A stretch of 64,000 nucleotides of DNA from Halisarca cf. caerulea (Eukaryota > Porifera > Demospongiae > Chondrillida > Halisarcidae). The notes below the pieces were generated by a model. It did no database searches. It saw nothing but the letters and a program-made list of their open reading frames with translations, and was not told the DNA's origin. Of the stretch, positions 48,299 to 62,000 are shown in pieces (the stretch's first letter is position 1; each line of letters begins with the position of its first letter). The position numbers and the translations under genes were made by a program. Location: assembly GCA_963170055.1 (NCBI GenBank), contig CAUJGJ010000444.1, positions 2,111,001 to 2,175,000 of the forward strand, in the 5' to 3' direction.

Positions 48299-48761
48299 AA
48301 TAATATAGTGTGTATCCTTTTCTTTAGGTCATCCATGAATGACCTCTCAGTGTGAAGTTGTCTGAAATGCCCAAGGATGACTAACTGTACTTCAGTGGCA
48401 CATAACTGCAAACTATAATGACCTTTGCAAGCAATGTGTATTAATTAAATCACTGACAAACAAAGTAAATACATTTCAAGTTTCTATAGTGGTGGTGCAT
48501 TATAATCCTTTAAAATTGACCTGGTCATCAGGGCTATTTCATATCTGCCTAAAGGTATATGCACACAAGTATCCATACTACTATGAACATGCAATTACCA
48601 TATTAATTTAATATTAAAGTAGTTACATAAATTTGACTATAATGATAATAATATTATTATTATATACAGGAAATATTATTGTACCAATAAAGCAACAAAA
48701 ACAAAAACAAATGTAATAAATAACATGCATGAACAGCAATAATAATAGTCAATCATAGAAA

Positions 48762-49655
48762 TCAATCAAAATCGTCCAGTGTAGCAAATGAGTTCAAAGC
48801 ACCCATAATGGATAGAGCGTTTCCCCTCTGGATGGCAACTGAGATCTGCTGAGCAAGGAACTCTCCTGCTCTAGGGTCCATGGTAGCCCTTTGTAGTCTC
48901 TGGTCAAGAGACTTGAAAAATCCAGCGGCCTCTGGATCATAGGTACCAAGGGTTGCCACTGCGATGCGCATAAAGTGACAAGCAGAGCTCAAGTGGGCAT
49001 ACTTTGCGACCTTCAATGACTCTGCATGGGCTGCGGATGCACCAGCCTCGGTAGCAGATCTCCTAAGATTAGAGGCACACAACGTATCTGTGCATGTCAC
49101 GTCCCACACCAAGAACTTGCCCTGTGACCAAGGGATCATGGTTAGACCATCAGGGCGTTTGCCATCACATCTCGATAGATGTGCAGGTTCCAATCTTGAG
49201 GGCACCTGAGCAGATGGAAGCGATCGAGGAACAATGTCGTTGATTGCATGGTGGCGAGGCAATCTACCTTGACTATGTCTGCAGCTGAGGCCATGCGTGG
49301 TAAACTGGTCCACGTCGTTGCCACATAGGGAGCATTTATGTGGTTGACACAGAGGGACCCCTAACCTGAGGCTAACAGCAATGCGGACAGTTTCATTTGT
49401 CATTCGTAAACCGAAGGAAGAAACTGGCATGGCATTGAGCCATGCCCCAGACTCCTTACAGGATACTGCCAAGAGCCTTGCTCGAGATTTGAGACTCGAG
49501 ATTTCTTATCATTGTTCTCTGCAAGGATGGAGGCCTTCAGTGATTCGATCTTTTCTTGATCCCAGGCTTTTTGCAAATGGGATGATGGAGATTCTGGTGG
49601 GACCACTTCTGCAGTTAGCCCCTCTTTCCAGGCGAGTAGAGCAGCATCTCGTTCT
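48762..49655 (-). pseudogene. 5'-truncated copy of RLE-type retrotransposon, C-terminal domains only
   Basis: Begins at about 49655 with a reading DAALLAWKEGLTAEVVPPES, which matches the middle of the longer copy at 49963-51797. A frameshift near 49475-49490 separates this from a frame of 236 residues. That frame carries the zinc-finger (CQPHKCSLCGNDVDQF...HGLSC), the RHHAINDI block, the endonuclease-like DGKRPDGLTMIPW and WDVTC, and the terminal AIQRGNALSIMGAL block. It ends at 48762. Same family and orientation as its neighbour. Confidence 0.75.
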
Positions 49656-49962
49656 GGGTATTATATGGGTATTTAGTTATTATTATTATATTATAATGTT
49701 AAAATTCACTTGGTTACTGTTAGAGTTAAATATGACATTAATGAAACTATAAGTAGTTATATTCCTCAGTTTAGTGGCCTATAATAATTATTATGGAGAA
49801 ATTATATTATAAAATAACAATAATAATATTATAACTAACAATGTACGTATATGCATACATAAAACAAAACAGTACACCTACAACATACATCCAAAGAAAA
49901 AACAAAACAATCAAATAAACGAAAGACAACAACAAAACAAACAAAACACAAAAAGTAACCTA

Positions 49963-51797
49963 TTACATTGATCCGCGGACGGACAATGTATTGCCCTTTT
50001 GAACGGCAACGGACAGTCGTTGGGCAAGATGGCAATAGGCCATGTCATCATGGGTAAGGGCTCTTATTCGTGAGGACAGGCTGGTCAGAAAACACTTTGT
50101 CTCTGGTCCAAAAACTCCTGAGGTCTCAATTGCGATGGGTACAAAACAATGAAAAGCAGCAAGGGCCTCGTATATCTTCTTCTTTCTGTCCTCAGCCATA
50201 GCAGCTACTGAGCCCGCACTTTTGTCAGCCATATCCACATAGGAAGCAGCAAAAGTGTCTACACACGTAGCATCCCAGATGAGAGTTCGACCTTTCTCCC
50301 ACGGAGAGATGGTGATACCATCCGGGCGTTTTCCATCTGATCGAGCAAGGCCTGAAGGTTCTAGCCTGGATGGAATGTTAGCTGCTGCAAGTGAATGCTG
50401 TATGATGTTGTTAATAGCGGCATGGCGAAAGTGTCGGCCCGCACTTCTTTGACAGGATAGACCATGAGTAGCATATTGGTCAACATCACGGCCACACAGG
50501 TTGCACTTGTGTGGGTGGCACAGGGGAGCTCCTAGGCGGAGGGCAGCTGCAGTTTGTACCTCATCATCAGTCATACGCAGTCCAACTGCTGAAATCGGCA
50601 TGGCTTGGATCCAGGCACCAGATTCCTTCACACTAGCAGCCAGGAGTCTGGCCCGCATCTTGCTGCTATCACTAACATCCAATAGGGATTGGAAAGAGAC
50701 GGCAATCTGGGGTTCATCCCAAGCTCTCTGCTTCTTGTCATTTGGAGGTGATGGAGGTGAAGTATCCACAGATTGACACCAAAAATGGAGAGCAGCATCC
50801 TTGGGGGCATAAGATGAAACTGAGAGCCTAGTGGGTAAAACCTTTTGGATCAAATGAGAGGAGGCAGCAGCAGAGGCCAAAAAGGCAGAAGGTGCCAGCT
50901 GAACACTCCTTCTCACACCAAGGCCACCACAGTTGACTGGAAGGGTTGCCTGCACCCATGTGCTGGAGTCTATCAAAGATACATTTAGGACTGAGCTCAG
51001 CATTGAACGGAGTTCGTTGTCGAAAACCTCCAAGGCGGATGAGGAAAAGCATGGTGCTGTCCGAAGAAGGTATAGGGTTTTAGGGATTGCCAAAGCACTG
51101 CGGATCAGCAAAAGTGCATCTTGCTTGAAAAGACATGATAGTCTGTTACTAAGGATCTTTAGCTTATAAACCTTCTCAAGGATGGCATTGTCAACATGCA
51201 GAGCATCTCCAATGGGGACTCCCAGAAGGGTTGCACTCTCAGGGCGTATTTGGATGACCTCAGGGGCAAGTGAGAGAATTTCTTTTGCAGTAGCTACGTT
51301 GCCAATAAGCTCTGTCTTTCGATGGTTAAGATGTAGCCCCAGTTCCTCAGCTTTCTTTTCAATGGATTGAAAGTCGTGCAAGAGGTCTGACTCTGCACCT
51401 CCAATGGTACCGTCATCGAGGTAAAAGACCGTTAATTCTGACTTCAGGTTGTCTAAGATGGGGTGGATGGTAAGGCAGAACAGTAACGGGCCTAGGGGAT
51501 CACCTTGCTGGATGCCCTCTGCTGACAGAATGGTGGTATTGGCAAATTGAAGGTAAGACATGTTGGAATAAGACGAAAAGACAAAAGGGAAAATTTCTGG
51601 AGCTAACTCTTTTACACAATTCAGCATCCTGTCTCGCCTGATGGAATTGAAGGCATTGGCAAAATCGAGCTTCATGATAAAGCAATCAGCTGGTAGGTTG
51701 CTGAGGTACTGCCGTGCAGCATGTACTACAGCTTCAGCTCCATGTGGCACGCCAAAACCAAGCTGGATCGGAGACAGGTAGGCAGGTGTTAAAATAG
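49963..51797 (-). CDS. Reverse transcriptase with zinc-finger and restriction-like endonuclease-type C-terminus (5'-truncated non-LTR element)
   Basis: One open frame of about 610 codons runs from a TAA near 51797 to the stop at 49963. Counting from 51750, it shows RT motif A (KLDFANAF, about 26-33), motif B (GIQQGDPLGPLLF, about 79-91) and motif C (YLDDG, about 109-113), with both catalytic aspartate sites kept. Then come a thumb-like region, a CHPHKCNLCG...HGLSC finger (about 411-433), RHAAINNI, and KRPDG plus WDAT (about 474-495), which look like the PD-(D/E)xK endonuclease of R2-like or NeSL-like elements. The N-terminal RT motifs are missing, so it is 5'-truncated, yet the frame is unbroken. 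Recent insertion or a purifying constraint could explain this. No start codon is convincing. Confidence 0.78.
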
Positions 51798-52899
51798 TTT
51801 AATATTGTAATGATATTTTAATTATTAATTTGATGTAAAATTACATGATTGTCAAACTTGTGAAGACTCAGTGTACTTGTGTGAAAAACTCATCAGGTGT
51901 GAGCTGTGTGCAATCAGACATGTACTTGCAGTGTTAACACATGCACCAATACTAAGAGATCAGTCATGCATTACACATTCAATATACTGCACGTAAATTT
52001 TTTAATTGACCAGTCCTACTGTATAGCAAATGACAACGAGCACACACTCATTGTTGTTTTTATTATTATTATCATCTTACGTATATTTTGACCACGTAGG
52101 AGAGCAGAAAACCTATTATATGAAATTATATACCTTATCTTGCATAATAGTAGTACAGGTTAATACAAGACAGTATTACATTGTAGCTGTACTCCTGAAA
52201 CAAATTGTACTACAAACAATTATACAATAACATGCATGCATAAGATCGATGCTGCATGGGTTGCATTTTAGTGCACAACTGTATATCATTCATGAGTTTG
52301 AATAAAGAAAGTTATAATATTACTGTCACCTGCAGATTATCATGCAAGAGTGCTGTGTTATGGAAGTTTCATCTTGCAGGTAATACTGTAGACTGTACAT
52401 GGGTATACGTAGTTTGCAATGCAATTTTTAATCCTTTAGTTAATTAATTGTAACAGTATTAATTCTTGCAATATTGTGCTGTCCCACATTGTCCACATGA
52501 ATGCACAGTGTGATTATACAAATAACCACTCACTAGCTGTAGGTCGTTGCATGCATGACACATTAATTTGTTGATGAAGTTAGGCCTGCATGCTGTTGTA
52601 TTTTCTTGGTACAGGGTCAACCTTTCAATTCATCATATCAATCATAATAACAATATATCAGATCTACACGTATAATGTATATATATACAGTACTTCTAAA
52701 TCATAGCTGTATGTAATAATTATAATTATCATTATTATTACAGTTACTGTATGTGTACATCATACTGTATATAGGACAATTTGCTTGGATAATTTAGAAT
52801 CATCTCCTTTCTGGCATTCTATATTTTGTACACAGTCATCGCAACCCTTGGCTGTGCTATTAGTCTCCTCATGCATTTCCGTGTCTTCCAATTGATCTT
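51798..52899. other. AT-rich intergenic DNA without a supported gene
   Basis: Only short, unrecognisable open frames. No clear repeat or RNA gene seen. Confidence 0.4.
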
Positions 52900-54270
52900 G
52901 ATGTTCATTGTCCTATATACATAGATCCATCCCGTGTATACTAATTTAGCCTTCTGCATTTCCTAATAAAATTAATGATCGTCATTTTCGAACAATCCCT
53001 TCTTCACACAATCTACAATTATTCTTTCAGTTTCTATTCTCCTCCATCTGCCCAATTTAAATATTCCAATTTGCAAGACCCAGCCCTGAACTCTACAGTC
53101 AGCCTCCTCGCATTCTACATGTCCTCTAACAGTGCAACACTTTAAATTTTTTTATCCTCCTCGACCTATCAACATTTTGTATTTCATCCAGCTCTTTTCT
53201 CCACCATAGCTCTTTCCTAGCTCCACCATCTTAGCTTTCTTTCCCCTTCTATCATCATACTAACTCTACCCACTCCTACCTAACTGATCTCCACATACTA
53301 GCTTTAATCATGTCATTATGTTTCTGCCTACTCATACCTTCAAATAAATTAAATGTACCATGTGCACTTACATCTGTGTGACCCAGACCCAAAGCCTGCA
53401 TGTATACTGTCTGTCTAATGTTAGCCCCCATTCACTATCTTCCCAGGCCCATTTTACTAACCTCCTCACCAATCTCTCCATTCCCATTCATTCATTCTTC
53501 GACCACATGCAGCTTTGAATCATAATATATGTCACAACTGAATTTACCACCTTATTGGTATCCATCCTGATTCAAATTCTATATATTATAGTGTTGCAAT
53601 TGAAAATCTTGAATGGACTCCCAAAAAGTTGTGGATTGCACTCAATTATTGTACTCTGTAGCCGTCTAATTTATTTTCATTTCTACTTGATATGCATGTT
53701 ATATGCCTCAAATTTCACATCATCCATGCTGCATATACCTGGTATGGCTAAGCTCATAAACGAATTGGTGAAGGATTCCCACCCCACTCTACCTATCTGC
53801 CTTACCATCCTCACCACATTGAAAAATGACTTCCTATACATACCTCTGTTCATACATATATTCACCCATCATCTCTTAATCTTGTAGATGCTCACTCAAG
53901 ATTACACCTAGATATTTGTAGGTATGTACGTACCCTTGAATTACGCTTTCTCCAACCTTGATTATCGCTTCTGTTCTTAGACTTATATAATATAATCTTT
54001 CTTTGTCTGAAGTGAGGTACCTTGTATTTGCCAGCATTGACTTTCAGATTGTTTCTTCTACACAATTAACTTGATATTTCATAAGCTTTGTTTAAGTTTG
54101 CAATGCATGATATAATGTAGTAAGGTCATCAGCATACAGCATGCCCGCGATACCATTACCAGTTACTTCAACTCTCATGTTATTTTCTATATCAGGTTAG
54201 GTAAGTCATTTTCATATAGGCTAAATAGACAACAAAAGGGAGAGAACACACCCCTGCTGTAGGCCTGGAT
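52900..54270 (-). pseudogene. Degenerate LINE reverse transcriptase
   Basis: On the minus strand from about 54260, frames combine to give QGCVLSLLL, FSLYENDLPNLI, GNGIAGMLYADDLTT and, further on, TYKYLGV-like text, then EVIFQCGEDGKADR-like text. These are RT motif B (QGCVLSPLLFSLY.NDLP type) and motif C (YADD) followed by the YLGV thumb of a Jockey/CR1/RTE-type LINE. Frameshifts and stops are frequent. The 3' limit is estimated. Confidence 0.68.
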
Positions 54271-54356
54271 CCTCACAAAAGGAATCATCATATTCTGTAC
54301 TTATTTTAACTTTACATTTCACTGTATTGTATACACATATTGACTGAACTGTATGT

Positions 54357-56960
<2,604 letters not shown>

Positions 56961-57274
56961 TGGACACACTTTAGGTCTTTATCTGACTTTCATATTTACC
57001 CCTTTAAATTCTGTTTAATTAATTATACTTTACACGCATGCGTACAACAATCTACCATGTGTGTCCGCTTGTTTCCTGTCTTGTCACGTACTGGTTCTGT
57101 TTGTCTAATTCATTCTATGATTTAACTAATGGTTACGGGTCTCTCTCACATACGAACCCACATATAACCATATTGGTGAGCCTGACGTGGGTGTACACAG
57201 CTTATAAGGCTGCAGTTATGTACAATCATTCAAGCCTACAGTCTGCCTGTGCTTGCTTGTATAGATTGCTTCGC

Positions 57275-57589
57275 TTACGATTCATATAATGCTTATGTAC
57301 CTTCTAATATCTATCCTATATATAATGTGATTATCCCATGAATTTCTATAATATTATGCATGGGCTCCCTCTTAAAAGGAATCTTCCCTATGAATATCAT
57401 TACCTGACTGCTGATAAAATGCAGCACGGGGAGGAACTCATCAAACAACTCAGTTGTGCTTACATTGGCTTGCTTTGTCCTGTGTCCTGGCTGGTGCAAC
57501 TTGTCTCACTGGTTAAGCTTCCTACTGGAATTAACAAACCCTTACTGGTGCCCATCTGAAGGATACACACTGCTGCAATTCATCCAGGT
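57275..57589 (+). other. 5' block of copy C ending in a noncoding-exon splice donor
   Basis: Homologous to 33140-33477 upstream of copy B. Both end in catccag/gtgagcctttt, here at 57589/57590. The implied 5' UTR intron of C is about 1.5 kb and ends at the acceptor ttgtgcag just before the ATG at 59100. Exon start and promoter are not identified. Confidence 0.6.
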
Positions 57590-59098
57590 GAGCCTTTTTA
57601 CCTTGTTGGGATACAAAGTCTATCATTAAGGTATGATCGACACTTTTTGAGACTATATATAACAAACCTTGCATTATCTTCACAGCTTGTAATTCCTGCA
57701 CATGAAATAGGTACAAGTTGCTATTATACATGGCTGCTTGGGGAGGAAAATGTTTACCGGCTGCAAGCCGAGGGTGTGTGTAAAGCCCCTGAGCCCGAGG
57801 ATTTAGGTCAGTAAACAGGTTACACCCCATGCAAGAAAGCCATGTATTAACTAATTTATCTCCTTTTAACGCTTAAAAAGACAGCTGCTCTGCTATAGTC
57901 GCTGTACATTGCACAAGTTGCAACCTTGCATGTTAATTGACAACCGTTATTGCAATTGATTGTCATGACAACCTGGGTGCTAAGCGAATACTGTCCTGAC
58001 AGAAGGACAGGTATCCCAAATATTACACAGCACGGCTTCTTTGTTGTATGATGTCATCGGGAGATAATGAAGATTATTTTGATCAGTCCATGACACTGTA
58101 AAACAGAAATATAATCTAAATAATTAAAATCCTTTCAGTTCACCTTCAAAAGACCATGTTACCTAGGCTGACAGAATGTGGAAATTGTCATAACCAGATA
58201 ACCCCCTGTAGTGGACCATTTCAAAGTTCGAAAACTTAGAAACTGTCCATCGCCGCTTGGCCATGAAATCAAAGGAACTAGAAAACACTTTAGGCATGTG
58301 TGTGTGGCGGATCAACAAACTTCCATTAGTCCTGGTTATGAAGGACAGTAATATTAACAGAAAAAGGTCTTATAGCACACTGGTGAAAGATCGCGTGAGG
58401 ATTTGATCTGCTATACGCAACCCTTTGCTGCTATTACCTAGGCCTGTTGGTACATAGTAAGAATTTTAAACAAATACACATGCGTAAAAATAGTGATGAA
58501 GCAATTTATTGCTTATAGTCATCATGATCACCTAGCACAAAATTAAAATGAAGAAGATGTTAACCTACATTGAATGTAATTTTTCGTGTATTGTTTGTTA
58601 TGTACACATTGAGCTCTATACATGTGTGTATCATTGATATAGTGGTACAAAATTCTCATTAATCTAGATCTGCCACCACTTATCTGCCATAAATGTTGTG
58701 CTTAAATTGTTTGAAAAGAGTACAATGTCATATTGATTTGGAAAATTTGCCAAACTCATTAATCTGCCCATTTTTTCAGAATGAATTGTGGCAGATTAAA
58801 AAGACTTCACTGTATAGAAGGTGCAAAGAGTGGTACTACATGAATTGACTTTTGCATTGACACCTAGAATTGATTTTTGCATTGGATATTAGATAACTGC
58901 AAAAATTATAGTAATCTTGATCATGAGGAAATATTGCCAATCTTGCAGGAAAACAGTTGTGAGCATTAATTTTGCTGTGCAGAAGGTAAAGTTAAAATGG
59001 TCTTTTACCTCAGAACTTATGCAATTTCTTTTCATAAATTAATGAAATTTGCTGAGGTGTTGGGCTTTGTGTTTAAAATTCATGTTTTCATTGTGCAG
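57590..59098 (+). other. Presumed 5' UTR intron of copy C, with transposon fragments
   Basis: 58316-58445 contains tatgaaggac, agaaaaaggtcttatagcac and accctttgctg, a diverged fragment of the foldback element at 4771-5486. 58641-58812 looks like a Tigger-type MITE (ends near tagtggtacaaaattctc and aaaaagacttcactg). No coding exon is seen. Confidence 0.5.
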
Positions 59099-59099
59099 T

Positions 59100-62000
59100 A
59101 TGGATACCATTCGCCTTGTTCTGTGGATGTTGACAGTTTCCCTGCTGGTGAATGATGGAGATTCTGTACGTACACGTTCTATTGTTATGGTCGGTCAGCA
59201 GGCTGCTCAACAAGCAAGCAGTATCTTATGGCGCCAGGAAGCTAGAATTCCCGATGTGCTTCGCTGGAATAGTCTAACTTCTGCACTTCAGAAAACAACC
59301 TGGGATCCTAACAAGAAGGTTTTTGAACCTGTGGAAGGCAAGGTACCTTCATTCCAAGGAACAAACAGTGAAGTACAATTGGTAATGGACAACAGAAGTC
59401 CACCTAGTGAAGTTGTTGGCATGGTTCATAACTGGCCAGTTGATGGTGACTCTTTGGGACGCTTGTCTATCCGTGCTCCTGGAGTTACCCAGGACTATGT
59501 GAAGGAAGTATTGACAGCTTTGCGAGAGAATGGCTTGCAATCTGAAGTGAGTGGACAAGATGTCATCAAGGGAACTGATTCCACAGGACGAGCTGTTTAT
59601 GGAAGAATGGAACCTGGTGGACCCATTCAGTGGGGCTTGCCAGAAGGTAGTAGAGGTGTTGAATATGTTGCGAAAAGTGGGCCTGATGGAGGAGTCACTA
59701 CTGAGACCAACAGGATTTCTAGTGGTGCGGCATATGTCAGACCATTAGGAGTTAAATCCTATCCTCTAGGTGACAAAGCATCACAATCTATTTTGGGTTT
59801 TGAAGATTTATCCACAAACATTATACGTTATTATGACAATGATGGTGTTTTTAGAGCACTCACTGAAGGCACTCAAAGCATTTTTGATCCTGTAGTTGTA
59901 CCTGCAGATTGGGGCAGTCGAGGAACACGTAGAATTGTCAGATTCAAGGATGGCAACACTAAGACAGTTGAGGTGCGAGAATTCAGCAACCCAAATGATT
60001 TGCTTACTGAAATCAAGTACTGGGGAAGCAGAGGATTTAAGTATCCTCGTCCAAAAGGAACCATTGTGACTCCTAATGGTGAACAAACAAACAAATATGT
60101 ATATCTAAGATATGGTGATTGGGTTTTAACTATGAAGGTGGAATCTTCTACTAACGATCAGTGGGGGATAAACCCATTCTATATTAATCTGGAAGGTGTA
60201 ATCCATGCTGAAGATCCTAACATGCCTGGAATCACCAAGAATGAACATGTTAAAGTTCCTGACATTATAAGCCATGCTTACAAAGACATACAACCTCATA
60301 CTGATGATCTCTTCTTTCGTAATGTGATTGACTTTTACACCGGAGTACAAACACCTATTCCCAGAGACAGTCTTGCTAGTGCTTACAATGCAGAAGTTGG
60401 GTCTGCCATGTTTGTTGCTGAGCCAATTCGTGACTGGCGTACTTTTCCCACCAATCGAATGGCCCTGGACCGTTTCCTACATGGTGATCTTGATAGAAAT
60501 GAGTTCTTTGAAACTGCTCCTATGGCCAGAGGAGGAACAGGACCAGCTAGGTACAGTGGCCTCAGAGATACCAGCAAGGATAAACGGTTCACAGAGGGTT
60601 TTGAAGTGACCAAGTACCTTTTTGTTCGAAGTATGTATGACTGGTATAGTGGATACAATAATGATAATAGTAGAGGATTGTTAAAGAAAAACGAGGGGAC
60701 TATTTTGACAGAAGCAGACCAATTGGACATTTTCACTGAATCCATGCGACATTTACTTGTCACAAGTCCTGATGAAAGATCTTCTTTGTACCAACCCCCT
60801 TTACCACCTGATGGTTGTTTGAAACGTGCTGCTGGGAAATGTTCCATTTCTGATGACTTGTCTGAGCCCCCTTGGGATGCTAGGCAAGTGGAATCTCCCG
60901 AAATAGACACAACTCAAACCCAATTTGATACCTTCACTGAAAGTGAAGAGCATAGCCTGTCTCTACAGACATCTATGGCCCTGCTCACAGACCAGATCAC
61001 CATCAGCAAGGATATTGCACGGACTATTAGGGAGAGAGAAGAAACTACTGGTAAATCTTACCAAGTGGACCAGGATTCAATTCGTGTGGAGAATGGCAAG
61101 CTGACATTTGACCTAATCGATGTGGAAGATCCCACAGAGACCGAATCGGTTGAAGATGAATTTGATGATTCCAAGTTGGCCACTAAGCAGATTCTTGACG
61201 AAACAGAGACAAAAGTTATGGGCATTTCTAACGAGCATGAAGGTGGAGTCTCCCACTCTGTTGGTAGAGTACTTGGAATATATGGTACAATTTTCGGTCT
61301 TCAAGCTACACTGAACAGTTTTGAAGAAGGAGACAACACTGATGGTGCCATAGACCTGGCCATGACACTGCATGGGATAGGTGAATTGTCTGGTGTTAAC
61401 CGTCTTGTCTACAGGGCTGCAGGGAGGGTTCTTGGTGCGGTAATGAGAGGAAGTGTCAAACGTATAGCATCAGTCACTGAAAGCATAGTTGGTGAGGATG
61501 CTGCAAGTGCTGTATTGTCAGGAGGAGATGAACTGTTGTCTGCCGGAACTAGAGTAGGAGAGCTAGCAGAGGATATTCCATTTGTAGGCACCGCATTTGG
61601 TATTTACAACATATATGAGGATTTGAAACAAGGCACTCCTATTGGCTATGTGGATGCTGGTCTGGACTCACTAATCACTGTTCTAGGTGTACTTGGCCCT
61701 GAAGCAGAACCAGTTACCATTGCCCTGACAGTGATCCGTATGACCATTGGCACTTTCTACTACGACATTAAGCATCAAATTGACTCCCTCCCACCGGGTG
61801 CCTCAACTGGTGAGAAGATATTGGCAGTTGTTAAAGGTATTTGGTATTCTTTGGGTGACATAGCTGACACTGTCACGGGTGGAATATTCACCTTTTCGGA
61901 TAAGTCACAAAAACTTGACGAACAGTTTGACAATAATCAGGCTTTTTTACAGCAATTATCTGACTATAATAACTACTTTTCTGTAGTTAAAGAGAGTGGA

